DNA of 64,000 nucleotides from Aurantimonas sp. 22II-16-19i (GCF_002088275.1 NZ_AQQS01000002.1:62001-126000), one strand, 5' to 3'. Numbered from the stretch's first letter, positions 8,466 to 18,422 are shown. Notes: generated by a model not told the origin, from the sequence alone. Program-made: numbers and translations.

Positions 8466-9734
8466 CTACCCGCCGATCAGGAACAGCGAGATCTGCGGCA
8501 CGTAGGTGATCAGCAGCAGCGCCAGGAAGACCGTCCCGACGGGCAGGAGCAGCGACTTGAACATGCTCTGGACCGGGATCTTCGCGACCGCGGCTGCGGC
8601 GAAGAGGTTCACCCCGAGCGGCGGCGTGATCATCCCCAGCGCTAGGTTGACGATGACGACGATGCCGAAATGCACCGGATCGACGCCGTAGCTGATGGCG
8701 ATCGGCGTCAGGATCGGCGCCAGCACCAGGATCGCCGCCGAGGTCTCGACGAACATGCCGACGAGCAGCAAGAGGATGTTGACGAAGAGCAGGAAGGAGA
8801 CCGACGAGGAGAAGCTCGCCTCGGCCCATTCGCCGATCACCGTCGGCAGGCCGGAAAGGCTGACGAGGAAGGAGAACAGCCCGGCCGTTCCGATGATCAG
8901 CATGATCGCGCCGGTGGAGACCGCCGCCGAGCGGAAGATCGCTGGGAGGTCGGAGATCGTCATTTCGCGATAGACGAAGAGCCCGACGAGGAGGGCGTAG
9001 ACGGCCGCGACCGCCGCGGCTTCGGTCGGTGTGAAGATGCCGCCATAGATGCCGCCGAGGATGATGACCGGCAGCATCAGCGCCCAGAACGCGTCGACGA
9101 GGCTCTTCAGGAAATCGACACGGCCATCGCCGTCCTGCTTGCCGATGCCCTTCACGCGGCACCAGATCTGGGTCAGCAGCACCAGCGCGCCGGCGACCAG
9201 CAGGCCCGGGCCGATGCCGGCGACGAAGAGCTTCGTCACCGAGGTTTCGGTGGAAACGCCGTAGATGATCATCGGCACCGAGGGGGGAATGATGACGCCG
9301 AGTTCGGCCGAACTCGCCTGGATCGTCGCGGCCATCGGCAGCGGGTAGCCGTGGCGGGCCATCGCCGGCACCAGGATCGCGCCGATGGCGAAGGTGGTGG
9401 CGACCGAGGAGCCGGAGATCGCCGCGAAGATCATGCAGGTGAGGACGCAGGTCGAGGCGAGGCCGCCCTGGACGCCGCCGACCATCGACTTGGCGAAATC
9501 GACGAGCCGGCGCGAAACCCCGCCCTGGGTCATCAGGTTGCCGGCGAGGATGAAGAAGGGGATCGCCAGGAGCGGGAAGGAATCGAGGCTGGTGAAGATC
9601 TTCTGCGGCACGACGAGGAGCGGCAGCGGCGAGAAGAAGGTGACGCCGAAGACGGCGGCGAGCCCGATGGCGACGGCGACCGGCACCGACAGCGTGAAGA
9701 GGACGAGAAGCGCTGTGACGAGGGCGGCGTTCAT
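8466..9734 (-). CDS. dctM: TRAP transporter large membrane subunit DctM
   Basis: A 422-residue inner-membrane protein with about twelve hydrophobic segments, the size and pattern of DctM, the ion-coupled carrier of TRAP transporters. Diagnostic stretches are FFILAGNLMTQGG near residue 60, the AAISGSSVATTFAIG loop, SSAELGVIIPPSVPMIIYG, and NLALGMITPPLGVNLF towards the C-terminus. It works with the small subunit DctQ and the periplasmic receptor DctP to take up organic acids. Its start overlaps the dctQ stop by 4 bp (ATGA), showing translational coupling. The start ATG was set by that overlap; reading further upstream would run antisense-free but outside the family. Confidence 0.95.
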   Translation of the reverse strand: MNAALVTALLVLFTLSVPVAVAIGLAAVFGVTFFSPLPLLVVPQKIFTSLDSFPLLAIPFFILAGNLMTQGGVSRRLVDFAKSMVGGVQGGLASTCVLTCMIFAAISGSSVATTFAIGAILVPAMARHGYPLPMAATIQASSAELGVIIPPSVPMIIYGVSTETSVTKLFVAGIGPGLLVAGALVLLTQIWCRVKGIGKQDGDGRVDFLKSLVDAFWALMLPVIILGGIYGGIFTPTEAAAVAAVYALLVGLFVYREMTISDLPAIFRSAAVSTGAIMLIIGTAGLFSFLVSLSGLPTVIGEWAEASFSSSVSFLLFVNILLLLVGMFVETSAAILVLAPILTPIAISYGVDPVHFGIVVIVNLALGMITPPLGVNLFAAAAVAKIPVQSMFKSLLLPVGTVFLALLLITYVPQISLFLIGG

Positions 9735-10225
9735 TCGAAAATATCCTCGCGCGGCGTCTCGATGGGGCGGATGAATTCGAGGATCGCGCCCGGCATCGCC
9801 AGGACGGCGCCGACAGGAAGCGCGGCATAGAACCAGGAGATCGGGACGTTCAGCATCGCCACCTGCTGGGTGGAGACGCGGATCGCCATCATCGTGCCGA
9901 ACCAGGCGATGATCGCGAGGAAGGTCAGGATCAGGCAGAGGACGATGAAGGAGACCACCCGCTGCATCCTGTCGGGCAGGACCGATCGGACGAATTCGAG
10001 CGGGATCATCGCGCTGAGGCGGAAGCCGGCGCCCGCCACCAGGAACACCATCCAGATGACGATGCCGCGGGCCAACACCTCGGACCAGGCGGCGGCGTCG
10101 TGCAGCACGAAGCGCGTGACCACCTGCCAGAAGACCAGGCACATGGCGAGCGCCATCAGCAGCGCGGCGAGATTGTGGGTGAGGGTGGTCAGCCGTTCGC
10201 CGGCCGAGATCAGGAAGTTGCGCAC
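9731..10225 (-). CDS. dctQ: TRAP transporter small membrane subunit DctQ
   Basis: A 164-residue protein with four predicted membrane helices, typical of DctQ. Family hallmarks seen are FWQVVTRFVLHDAAAWSEVLAR (helix 2 with the conserved W-SE-LAR, given here only in part: AAAWSEVLARGIVIW) and RLSAMIPLEFV on the cytoplasmic side. DctQ links the receptor to DctM and stabilises it. The start is a GTG; no better ATG is available upstream. It is separated from dctP by an 87-bp gap that contains a strong hairpin. Confidence 0.93.
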   Translation of the reverse strand: MRNFLISAGERLTTLTHNLAALLMALAMCLVFWQVVTRFVLHDAAAWSEVLARGIVIWMVFLVAGAGFRLSAMIPLEFVRSVLPDRMQRVVSFIVLCLILTFLAIIAWFGTMMAIRVSTQQVAMLNVPISWFYAALPVGAVLAMPGAILEFIRPIETPREDIFE

Positions 10226-10257
10226 GAGACGTGTCCCTTGGGCCGAGGCTTGAGCCG

Positions 10258-10290
10258 CCGCGGGCCGGCCTTGCGACGGCCAACCCGCGG
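10258..10290 (-). other. Stable intercistronic hairpin between dctP and dctQ
   Basis: CCGCGGG pairs with CCCGCGG and, inside it, GGCC with GGCC, giving a two-part 11-bp stem with no following T-run. It sits just after the receptor gene. In binding-protein transport operons such structures commonly protect the upstream receptor mRNA so that the receptor outnumbers its permease; that role is inferred here. Confidence 0.5.
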
Positions 10291-10312
10291 AGGGGGAGCG
10301 TTGGAGCGGGCG

Positions 10313-11290
10313 CTATTCCTGCGCGGCGCGGATGCGCTCGATCATCTCCTTGCCGTACTGGCCGGCATATTTCTCGTAGGTGGGCTGGACGGCATCCTGG
10401 AACGCCTTCTTGTCGACGTCGGTCACGACGTCCATGCCGTTCTCGCGCATCGTCTCGACGCCGTTCGCCTCGTTCTCGGCGACGACCTTGCGGGTCGCCT
10501 CGACGCCCGCCTTGGCGGCTTCCTTCATCCAGCCCTTTTCCTCTTCGGAGAGCTGGTCCCAATGGATCTTCGACATGGTGATGACCGCCGGCGAATAGAC
10601 GTGGCCGGTCAGCGTCACGAATCTCTGCATGTCCCACATGTTGTTGGAGACGATGATCGGGATCGGGTTTTCCTGCGCGTCGATGGTGCCCTGCTGCAGC
10701 GAGGTCAGGACCTCGGTCCAGCTCATCGGCGTCGGCGAGGCACCCATCTCCTGAAAGGCGTCGATGTGGACCTGGTTCTCCATGGTCCGGATCTTCAGGC
10801 CGGCGAGATCGGCCGGCGTTTTGATCGGGTGCTTGGAGTTGGTGATGTGGCGGAAGCCGTTCTCCGACCAGGCGAGGCCGATCATGCCCTTGTCTTCGAA
10901 CTTCGCCAGGAGCTCGTCGCCGATCTCCCCGTCGAGGATCTTGTGGGCGCTGTCGTAGTCCTTGAACAGGAACGGGAAGTCGAGGGCGTAGATCTCCGGC
11001 ACGAAGGAGCCGACCGGACCGGTCGAGGTCAGCGCCAGCTCGATCGTGCCGATCTGCTCGCCTTCCAGGAGCTCACGCTCGCCGCCGAGCGAGCCGCCGG
11101 ACTTCAGGTTGATGGTGATCTCGCCGTTGGAGAGTTCGTTCATCTTTGCGGCGAAGGCCTTGGCGCCCTGGCCGTAGTGGCCGTCGGCGGGGGTCACGAA
11201 GGCGAAGTTCATGTCCTTCGCCTCGGCCAGCGTGGCGACGAAGGCGCTCGAAGCCATCAGGGCTCCGACGAGAAGTGGTCTGAACGACAT
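10313..11290 (-). CDS. dctP: TRAP transporter substrate-binding protein DctP
   Basis: A 325-residue periplasmic receptor. A signal peptide is visible at the N-terminus (MSFRPLLVGALMASSAFVA, predicted cleavage after LAEA). The mature part has the DctP fold signatures FAAKMNELSNGEI, FPFLFKDYDSAHKI, SENGFRHITN, LKIRTMENQVHIDAF and QGTIDAQENPI; the Arg in KIRTMEN is the usual carboxylate-binding residue. GGGAGGAA lies 8 bp before the ATG. It heads the leftward operon dctPQM plus two dehydrogenases. The probable ligand is a hydroxylated sugar acid, possibly apionate or a breakdown product; this is from context only. Confidence 0.93.
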   Translation of the reverse strand: MSFRPLLVGALMASSAFVATLAEAKDMNFAFVTPADGHYGQGAKAFAAKMNELSNGEITINLKSGGSLGGERELLEGEQIGTIELALTSTGPVGSFVPEIYALDFPFLFKDYDSAHKILDGEIGDELLAKFEDKGMIGLAWSENGFRHITNSKHPIKTPADLAGLKIRTMENQVHIDAFQEMGASPTPMSWTEVLTSLQQGTIDAQENPIPIIVSNNMWDMQRFVTLTGHVYSPAVITMSKIHWDQLSEEEKGWMKEAAKAGVEATRKVVAENEANGVETMRENGMDVVTDVDKKAFQDAVQPTYEKYAGQYGKEMIERIRAAQE

Positions 11291-11380
11291 GGTTGGTTCC
11301 TCCCGAAAATTCAGCAGCTTGTATCTCGGACCTCTCCAGCGTCCCTGCCCGGACGCTGCCCGCTCGGATGGTTTACAGCC

Positions 11381-11425
11381 GATATCCGATACGATATTTT
11401 GTACTGGTATGACGACCACCGGTCA
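11381..11425. promoter_or_regulatory. Divergent promoter/operator region, dctP / GntR
   Basis: The 146-bp gap between divergent dctP and the GntR gene holds an AT-rich stretch (GATATCCGATACGATAT) followed by ACTGGTATGACGA, which shares the GGTATGAYGA core of the two apionate-cluster sites. A looser dyad TGAC-N8-GTCA overlaps its end. This is the natural place for GntR autoregulation and control of the TRAP operon. Confidence 0.45.
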
Positions 11426-11436
11426 AGGATGTCCTC

Positions 11437-12159
11437 GTGACGGATTGGATCCAGCATTCCAGGGAGCGCCCGCGTGACGGCGGGGCGGTGACCGCGGACG
11501 ACATCGTCCAGCGGCCGTCTTTGGGCGACGAGGTCTATCAGCGGCTGTTCTCCGATTTCCTGTCCCTGAAGATCCCGCCGGGGGAGCGGCTGTCGGTGGA
11601 TGCGCTGGCGCGGCGCTTCGGCGTGTCGCAGACGCCGATCCGGGCGGCGCTGATCCGGCTGGAGGCCGAGGGTCTCGTCGTCAAGAAGCACTATTCGGGC
11701 TACAGCGTCGCGCCGATCCCGAGTTCGCGGCGCTTTGCCGACATCATCGAGGCGCGTCTCCTGCTCGAACCGGCAAGCGCCGCCCACGCGGCCCGCCGCG
11801 CCTCGACCGCCGAGCGCGCCGAGATCGCCGAACTTGCCGCGGAGATGCATGAGCTGGCGGCCGGCGACCTTGCCGAGCATACCGCCAGGCTGGTGCTGCT
11901 CGACAGCCGATTTCACTCCGCGATCGCCCGGGCCTGCGGCAACGCGGCCATCACCGACGCGCTCGACCGGCTGCTCACCCAGATGCACATCTTCCGCCTG
12001 CGCTACCACGCCGACGTCGCCCGCGCGGTGATCGACGAGCACCTCTTGATTCTCGCCGCCATCGAGGGCCGGGACGCCGGGGCCGCCGAGGCGCGGATGC
12101 GCGCGCATGTCGACCGGGCCCGCGAGCGCATCGAGCCGTTCGTGCGGAGCGGCCAGTGA
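11437..12159 (+). CDS. GntR-family transcriptional regulator with FCD domain
   Basis: A 240-residue regulator: winged helix at about residues 29-95 (SVDALARRFGVSQTPIRAAL recognition region) and an FCD effector domain behind it (LLDSRFHSAIA, IDEHLLILAAI and the MRAHVDRARERI end carry the usual metal/ligand Asp and His positions). It starts with GTG; there is no in-frame ATG nearby. Divergent to the TRAP operon and 83 bp upstream of the aldehyde dehydrogenase, it most likely governs one or both. It is distinct in sequence from the first GntR protein at 3.2-4.0 kb, so the region has two FCD regulators. Confidence 0.85.
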   Translation: MTDWIQHSRERPRDGGAVTADDIVQRPSLGDEVYQRLFSDFLSLKIPPGERLSVDALARRFGVSQTPIRAALIRLEAEGLVVKKHYSGYSVAPIPSSRRFADIIEARLLLEPASAAHAARRASTAERAEIAELAAEMHELAAGDLAEHTARLVLLDSRFHSAIARACGNAAITDALDRLLTQMHIFRLRYHADVARAVIDEHLLILAAIEGRDAGAAEARMRAHVDRARERIEPFVRSGQ

Positions 12160-12242
12160 CACGACTTCTCCCCGCGGGACCGCCAGGGGCTCTGCCTGCT
12201 TCCTGCGGGAACCATCCGTCTGACAATCGAGGAACTTGCGAC

Positions 12243-13703
12243 ATGACCATCCAGGACGGCCTGTGGTTCGACCCGGCGAAACTCTTCATCGGCGGCGGCT
12301 GGCGCGCCGGCGGCGGCGGCGAGACGATCCCGGTCGAGAACCCCTCGACCGGCGAGGTGATCGCCGCCATCGCGCGGGGCACGGCCGAGGACGTCGATGC
12401 CGCCGTCGCGGCGGCGCAGGCGGCCCTCGACGGCGCATGGGGCGCGATGACCGCCACCGAGCGCGGCCGCATCCTGATGCGGCTTGCCGGACTGGTGATC
12501 GAACGCGCCGAGACCCTCGCGCAGCTGGAATCGGCCGATGTCGGCAAGCCGCTCGTCCAGGCCCGCAACGATGCGATCGCCCTGGCGCGCTACTTCGAGT
12601 TCTACGGCGGCTCGGCCGACAAGATCACCGGCGAGACGATCCCTTACCAGAGCGGCTCGACGGTGCTGACGCTGCGCGAGCCGCATGGCGTCACCGCCCA
12701 TGTCATCCCCTGGAACTACCCGATGCAGATCCTCGGGCGCTCGGTGGGCGCGGCGCTCGCCATGGGCAATGCCTGCGTCCTGAAGCCTGCCGAGGACGCC
12801 TCCCTGAGTGCCCTCGCGGTCGCGGCGCTGGCGGTGGAGGCGGGGCTGCCGGCGGGCGCCCTCAACATCGTCACCGGCTATGGCCACGACGTCGGCGCAG
12901 CGCTGTCCGGCCATGCCTGCGTCCATCACGTCTCCTTCACCGGCTCGGTTGGGACCGGCAGGCGTATCCAGATCGCGGCGGCGGAGAACGTCGTTCCGGT
13001 GACGCTGGAGCTTGGCGGCAAGTCGCCGCACATCGTGTTCGACGACGTCGATCTCGAGGCGGCGTTGCCGACCCTCGTCGGCGCCTGCATGCAGGCCGCC
13101 GGCCAGACCTGCTCGGCCGCCTCCCGCGTCCTCGTCCAGCGCGGCATCTACGACGAGGTCAAGCGCCGCATGGCGGAGGTCTACAACGGCCTGAAGGTCG
13201 GGCCGGCCTCGGGCAACCACGATCTCGGACCGCTGGTTTCGGCGAGGCAGAAGGCCATCGTGTCCCGCTACATCGCCCGCGGCAGAGAGGACCTCACCGT
13301 CGCCGGCGAGGGCACGATCCTGCCGGATGCGCCCGAAGCCGGCCATTACGTCGCGCCGGTGCTGTTCGCCGACGTGCCGCCGGAGCACCCGCTCGCCCAG
13401 GAGGAGATCTTCGGCCCGGTCCAGGTGCTGATCCCCTTCGACGACGAGGCCGATGCCATCCGCATCGCCAACGGCACCGACTACGGCCTCGTCGCCGGCG
13501 TCTGGACGGAGAACGGCGCCCGCCAGATGCGGCTTGCCAGGAAGCTCGACGTCGGCCAGGTCTTCGTCAACAACTATGGCGCGGGCGGCGGGGTGGAGCT
13601 TCCCTTCGGCGGCGTCGGCAAGTCCGGCCATGGCCGCGAGAAGGGATTCGAGGCGCTCTACGGCTTCTCGCGGCTGAAGACGATCTCGATCAGGCACGGC
13701 TGA
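12243..13703 (+). CDS. NAD(P)-dependent aldehyde dehydrogenase
   Basis: A 486-residue member of the ALDH superfamily. Seen: VIPWNYPMQILGRSVGAAL (cofactor loop), LKPAEDASL, FTGSVGTGR, the general-base motif LELGGKSPHIVF (Glu) and the nucleophile in GQTCSAASRVLV (Cys), with QEEIFGPVQ and NNYGAGGGVELPFGG near the end. It is the expected size for a soluble class-1/2 type enzyme oxidising an aldehyde to an acid. It follows the second GntR gene in the same direction, which suggests a co-regulated step in hydroxyacid or sugar catabolism (for example glycolaldehyde or a semialdehyde); the substrate is unknown. Confidence 0.9.
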   Translation: MTIQDGLWFDPAKLFIGGGWRAGGGGETIPVENPSTGEVIAAIARGTAEDVDAAVAAAQAALDGAWGAMTATERGRILMRLAGLVIERAETLAQLESADVGKPLVQARNDAIALARYFEFYGGSADKITGETIPYQSGSTVLTLREPHGVTAHVIPWNYPMQILGRSVGAALAMGNACVLKPAEDASLSALAVAALAVEAGLPAGALNIVTGYGHDVGAALSGHACVHHVSFTGSVGTGRRIQIAAAENVVPVTLELGGKSPHIVFDDVDLEAALPTLVGACMQAAGQTCSAASRVLVQRGIYDEVKRRMAEVYNGLKVGPASGNHDLGPLVSARQKAIVSRYIARGREDLTVAGEGTILPDAPEAGHYVAPVLFADVPPEHPLAQEEIFGPVQVLIPFDDEADAIRIANGTDYGLVAGVWTENGARQMRLARKLDVGQVFVNNYGAGGGVELPFGGVGKSGHGREKGFEALYGFSRLKTISIRHG

Positions 13704-13763
13704 AGTCGCAGGTGCCCATCGCGGTGGCGACCGAGCGTCGCCATCGTCACGATGCGGCGGCGC

Positions 13764-14603
13764 TCACTCCTGCGCGCAGGGCCATTTTTCCGGGCGCGAC
13801 AGGCCCTGCGGCAGCTTCGTCTCGGCGTTGCCGCAGGCGATGTCGATCTGGGTCTGGGCGAGGCCGGTGGCCGCCGACAGGTCGGCGCCCTCGATGCGCG
13901 TCAGGAACAGATAGGCGTTGCTGAAGTCGAGGGGGCCGGCGATGTCGGCGCGGGAAAAGTCGGCCCGGGCGAGGTTGGCGAAGACGAAGCTGTTGCCGCC
14001 GAGCCGGGCGCCGTCGAAGCTGGCCCGTCCGAGCTCGGCCTTCTCGAAATCGGCATTCGAGAGCGTTGCCCCGGCAAAATTCGCCCGCTGAAGTTCGGCG
14101 CTCTGGAACGACGCCTTTTCGGCCGACATGGCGGAGAAGTTCGTCCTGTAGCCTTCCACCTTGGAGAAGTCGGCGGCATCGGCATTGGCGCCGGCGAGGG
14201 AGGCGCGCACCAGCTTGGCCTCCGAGAAGTTCGCCGATGTCAGCGTGGAGTCCGAGAGGTCGGTCAGCCCGAAATCCGCATGGCTGAGATTGGCTTCGGC
14301 GAGGTTCGCGCCGCCGAGCATGAGGTTCTGGCGGTTGCAGTCGCTCCAGTCGATCGACGGCCGCGGCTGGTAGGTACAGTCGGCGGCGCTGGCCGGAACT
14401 GGCGCCAGGGCCGAGAAGACGCCGACGCCGACGGCGACGGCTGCGAGGGGCGCTGCCATGAAGGGACCTGCCGCGAGGCGGACGCCTCGCCGCCACGTGG
14501 GCGAGGGCCGCCCCGGGGCCGGGGCCGCGGCGTCGCCCGATGCACATGCCGGCCCCTCCGGTCGCTGCGCCTTGCTGCGGGTCGGCCGATGGTCGATCGT
14601 CAT
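13764..14603 (-). CDS. Secreted pentapeptide-repeat protein
   Basis: Up to 279 residues. The C-terminal ~150 residues are A(D/N)LXX-type pentapeptide repeats ([52 protein letters not shown]) expected to fold as a right-handed quadrilateral helix. An Ala/Val-rich hydrophobic segment ending in PASAAD marks a signal peptide. The longest ATG start is reported because it supplies the basic n-region (TWRRGVRL) that the internal ATG at 14459 would lack; the start is uncertain. Two Cys lie just after the predicted cleavage site and two at the C-terminal end (DIACGN, KWPCAQE), possible disulfides. The role is unknown; export argues against gyrase protection. Confidence 0.75.
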   Translation of the reverse strand: MTIDHRPTRSKAQRPEGPACASGDAAAPAPGRPSPTWRRGVRLAAGPFMAAPLAAVAVGVGVFSALAPVPASAADCTYQPRPSIDWSDCNRQNLMLGGANLAEANLSHADFGLTDLSDSTLTSANFSEAKLVRASLAGANADAADFSKVEGYRTNFSAMSAEKASFQSAELQRANFAGATLSNADFEKAELGRASFDGARLGGNSFVFANLARADFSRADIAGPLDFSNAYLFLTRIEGADLSAATGLAQTQIDIACGNAETKLPQGLSRPEKWPCAQE

Positions 14604-14775
14604 GGGGATGGGCGCTCCGGGCGGGATCGGTCCGATGGCAAATGTGGAAAGCCGGGTGATTCGGCAATCCCCATCCGGCTCGAGGGTGCCGCTCTGCCGG
14701 CGCGGGGTGCCTCGCGCATCGATCGCGCGAAGGCGCTTTCGGGCGCCTCGGGCCTCGAAATGGCCCGTCGGCGCC

Positions 14776-14804
14776 TTGACCGTCGGGAAATCTGTCACTA
14801 TAGC
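14776..14804 (+). promoter_or_regulatory. Probable sigma-70 promoter for rplU-rpmA
   Basis: TTGACC and TATAGC are separated by 17 bp and lie about 120 bp before the L21 start, in the 319-bp gap after the divergent pentapeptide gene. The leader that follows could carry regulatory structure; none was confidently identified. The rest of the gap shows nothing convincing. Confidence 0.6.
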
Positions 14805-14922
14805 AACGCCATTCTTGGGGCAGGCCCGTCCGTGCCCTTTTTCGCCTATTTCGCAACCGACTGAACAAGAAGACGGCCCGCGCCCTCGCGGCACGAGAGC
14901 TGGTCTGACGAACGGAGAAAAA

Positions 14923-15531
14923 ATGTTCGCAGTCATCAAGACCGGTGGCAAGCAGTATCGCGTCGCCCCCGAAGACAAGTTCACCATCGAGCGCATCCCC
15001 GGCGAGGCCGGTGATCTGGTGACGCTCAACGAGGTGCTGATGGTCGGCTCCACGATCGGCGCGCCGTTCGTTTCCGGCGCCAGCGTCTCCGTGGAGATCG
15101 TCGAGCAGACCCGCGGCAAGAAGGTCATCTCCTTCAAGAAGCGTCGCCGGCAGAACTCCAAGCGCACCCGCGGCCATCGCCAGGACCTGACGATGATCCG
15201 CATCGCCGAGATCCTGACCGACGGCAAGGCACCGTCCGCCAAGTCCGACGTCGCTGCCAAGCCGCAGAACGACGACGCGGCCGAGGTCGTCGTCGAGACG
15301 CCCGAGACGCCGATGTTCACGGCACCCGAGGGCGACAACGACAAGCTGACCAAGATCAAGGGCATCGGCCCGGTCGCGGAGAAGCAGCTGAACGCGCAGG
15401 GCATCACCACCTTCGCGCAGATCGCCGCCTTCACCGACGAGGACATCGAGCGGATCGATGCTGGCATGCCTTTCAGCGCCGCGCAGATCAGCGATTGGCG
15501 CGAGCAGGCCAAGGCGCTCGCCGCCGAGTAA
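14923..15531 (+). CDS. rplU: 50S ribosomal protein L21 with C-terminal helix-hairpin-helix extension
   Basis: A 202-residue protein. Residues 1-102 are a complete L21 (start [36 protein letters not shown] binds 23S rRNA, shown here in part as [17 protein letters not shown]). L21 is normally ~103 residues; here an acidic linker (~103-140) and a helix-hairpin-helix-like domain follow ([18 protein letters not shown], then [13 protein letters not shown] and [10 protein letters not shown]). This tail is found in several alphaproteobacterial L21 proteins, and its role is not established. The ATG has CGGAGAAAAA just upstream. It is co-transcribed with rpmA 75 bp downstream. Confidence 0.95.
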   Translation: MFAVIKTGGKQYRVAPEDKFTIERIPGEAGDLVTLNEVLMVGSTIGAPFVSGASVSVEIVEQTRGKKVISFKKRRRQNSKRTRGHRQDLTMIRIAEILTDGKAPSAKSDVAAKPQNDDAAEVVVETPETPMFTAPEGDNDKLTKIKGIGPVAEKQLNAQGITTFAQIAAFTDEDIERIDAGMPFSAAQISDWREQAKALAAE

Positions 15532-15606
15532 GGCACGGGTCGCATACGCAATTCATCGGGACCTCTTCGGATGGTCCGCTGCCTGAGCAGGCAAGGAGAT
15601 TGAACG

Positions 15607-15876
<270 letters not shown>

Positions 15877-15948
15877 CCGGAGCTTCTCAGCGCCGGCGTT
15901 CCAACGACCCGGCGCTCAAGAAGCCAGAAGGCATCGCCTGACGGATCG

Positions 15949-15987
15949 AGCGAAAGGGGAGATGGATCGCCGTCTCCCCTTTTCGCT
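15949..15987 (+). terminator. Rho-independent terminator after rpmA
   Basis: AGCGAAAGGGGAGA pairs with TCTCCCCTTTTCGCT (14 bp, one bulged base) around a 10-nt loop; an A-run before and a T-run inside the descending arm give the classic form. It separates the ribosomal pair from the acetyltransferase gene, and its end lies just before that gene's ribosome site. Confidence 0.75.
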
Positions 15988-16006
15988 TGTGAGGAAGGAC
16001 GATTCG

Positions 16007-16594
16007 ATGACCGAAGAGATGACGGAAAGGCCGAGATCGCCGACGGGCGCGCCTCGCGCCGTCGTCACCCCGAGGCTGAGGCTTCGGCCGCCCGTGCCGC
16101 AGGATGCCGAGGCGATCGCGGCGCTCCTCGACGACTACGACGTGGTCAAGATGCTGTCCCGGGTCCCCTGGCCCTACGGCGTCGAGGATGCCGAGAGCTT
16201 CATCCGCGATCACGGCGAGGAGACGGTCTTCGTCATCTGCCTGAAGGCGACCGGCGACATCGTCGGCATCTGCGGCGTCCATCCCGACGCCAGGCGCTCC
16301 GACCGGGGCGAGCTCGGCTACTGGATCGGCCGGCCGTTCTGGGGCAACGGCTACGCCACCGAGGCGGCCCATGCGGCCATCGACTACGGCTTCACCGCCC
16401 TCGGGCTCGGCGAGATCAGGGTCAACTGCCGGGTGATCAACGAGGCCTCGCGCCGGGTGATCTGGAAGTGCGGCTTCCGCTTCATCGGCTCGGGCATGAT
16501 CGATACGGTCGCCGCCGGACGCGTCGCCTCGGAGCATTTCAGCCTCGACCGCAACTGCTGGCAGTCGCTGAAGTCCTGGGGCGAGGCGCGATGA
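16007..16594 (+). CDS. GNAT N-acetyltransferase (RimJ/RimL type)
   Basis: A 195-residue acetyltransferase. Seen: the leading strand VTPRLRLRPPVPQDAEAIAAL, the central LGYWIGRPFWGNGYATEAAHA (acetyl-CoA binding loop, usually Q/RxxGxG/A; here GNGYAT), and the INEASRRVIWKCGFRFIG end typical of the RimJ/RimL branch. Members acetylate ribosomal protein N-termini or small amines; the substrate is not predictable. GNATs occupy this slot between rpmA and obgE in many Hyphomicrobiales. The start ATG follows GAGGAAGG. Its stop overlaps the next start by 4 bp. Confidence 0.88.
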   Translation: MTEEMTERPRSPTGAPRAVVTPRLRLRPPVPQDAEAIAALLDDYDVVKMLSRVPWPYGVEDAESFIRDHGEETVFVICLKATGDIVGICGVHPDARRSDRGELGYWIGRPFWGNGYATEAAHAAIDYGFTALGLGEIRVNCRVINEASRRVIWKCGFRFIGSGMIDTVAAGRVASEHFSLDRNCWQSLKSWGEAR

Positions 16595-17244
16595 TCGAGC
16601 GGGCGCCGGGAGCCGTGGGACGACTGGCCCGGAGCTCGGCGGCGTGCCGCGGCCGGCGCCGGCCGGCTCGCCATCTGGCGCGCCTGGCGCTCGCGGTGGT
16701 GCTGCTCCTTGCGCCTGTCGTCGGTCTGGCAAGCCCCGTCGTCGATGACGCACGTCCGGCGGCGGGCTCGCGGCCTGCGGCGGACGCGGCGCTGGCGCTC
16801 GACGCCTTCTTCGACGGCCAGGCGACGTCGCAGGGCACGATCACCACGCTGCTGGTCTTTCGGGAGCCGTTCACTGCGCGGTTCTCGGGCAGGGTTGCGG
16901 GCAACCGGCTGAAACTGGACGAACGGTTCCGTTTCGAGGACGGGAAACGCCTGCAGCGCTGGGACCTGACGCGGTCGCGGGACGGGCGCTATCGCGGTAC
17001 CGTGACGACGGAACTCGGCGACGGCACGATGGCGCCACCGGCGTCCGTCGTCGGCTGGACCTTTGCAGGCGGCGTCGTCCTTGCCTATGACGGGTATGCG
17101 CCGGGCGGCGGGCGGACGCTGCTCGGATTTCGCCATGTCATGCGGACGATCGCGCCGGGAACGGTGCGAAACCGGGTGACGATCTCGAAATTCGGGGTGG
17201 CGATCGCTTCATCCGACGTCATCTTCCGGCGTGCCGGGCGATGA
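16591..17244 (+). CDS. DUF3833-like exported protein
   Basis: A 217-residue protein translationally coupled (ATGA overlap) to the upstream acetyltransferase. The N-terminus is Arg-rich and then hydrophobic (LARLALAVVLLLAPVVGLAS), a long signal peptide or anchor. The rest resembles DUF3833: ALDAFFDGQATSQGTI, RFEDGKRLQRWDL, GRYRGTVTTELGD, VMRTIAPGTVRNRVTISKFG and the final VIFRR. The family is beta-rich and lipocalin-like in appearance, envelope-located and without a proven function. An earlier in-frame start would overlap the acetyltransferase by over 100 bp and is rejected. Confidence 0.7.
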   Translation: MIERAPGAVGRLARSSAACRGRRRPARHLARLALAVVLLLAPVVGLASPVVDDARPAAGSRPAADAALALDAFFDGQATSQGTITTLLVFREPFTARFSGRVAGNRLKLDERFRFEDGKRLQRWDLTRSRDGRYRGTVTTELGDGTMAPPASVVGWTFAGGVVLAYDGYAPGGGRTLLGFRHVMRTIAPGTVRNRVTISKFGVAIASSDVIFRRAGR

Positions 17245-17261
17245 CCGGATCGCGATCATGA

Positions 17262-18421
<1,160 letters not shown>

Positions 18422-18422
<1 letters not shown>

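Noticed and set aside
8466-10637. 723-residue extension of DctM
   Set aside because: The 4-bp overlap with dctQ and the family's N-terminus fix the start at 9734.
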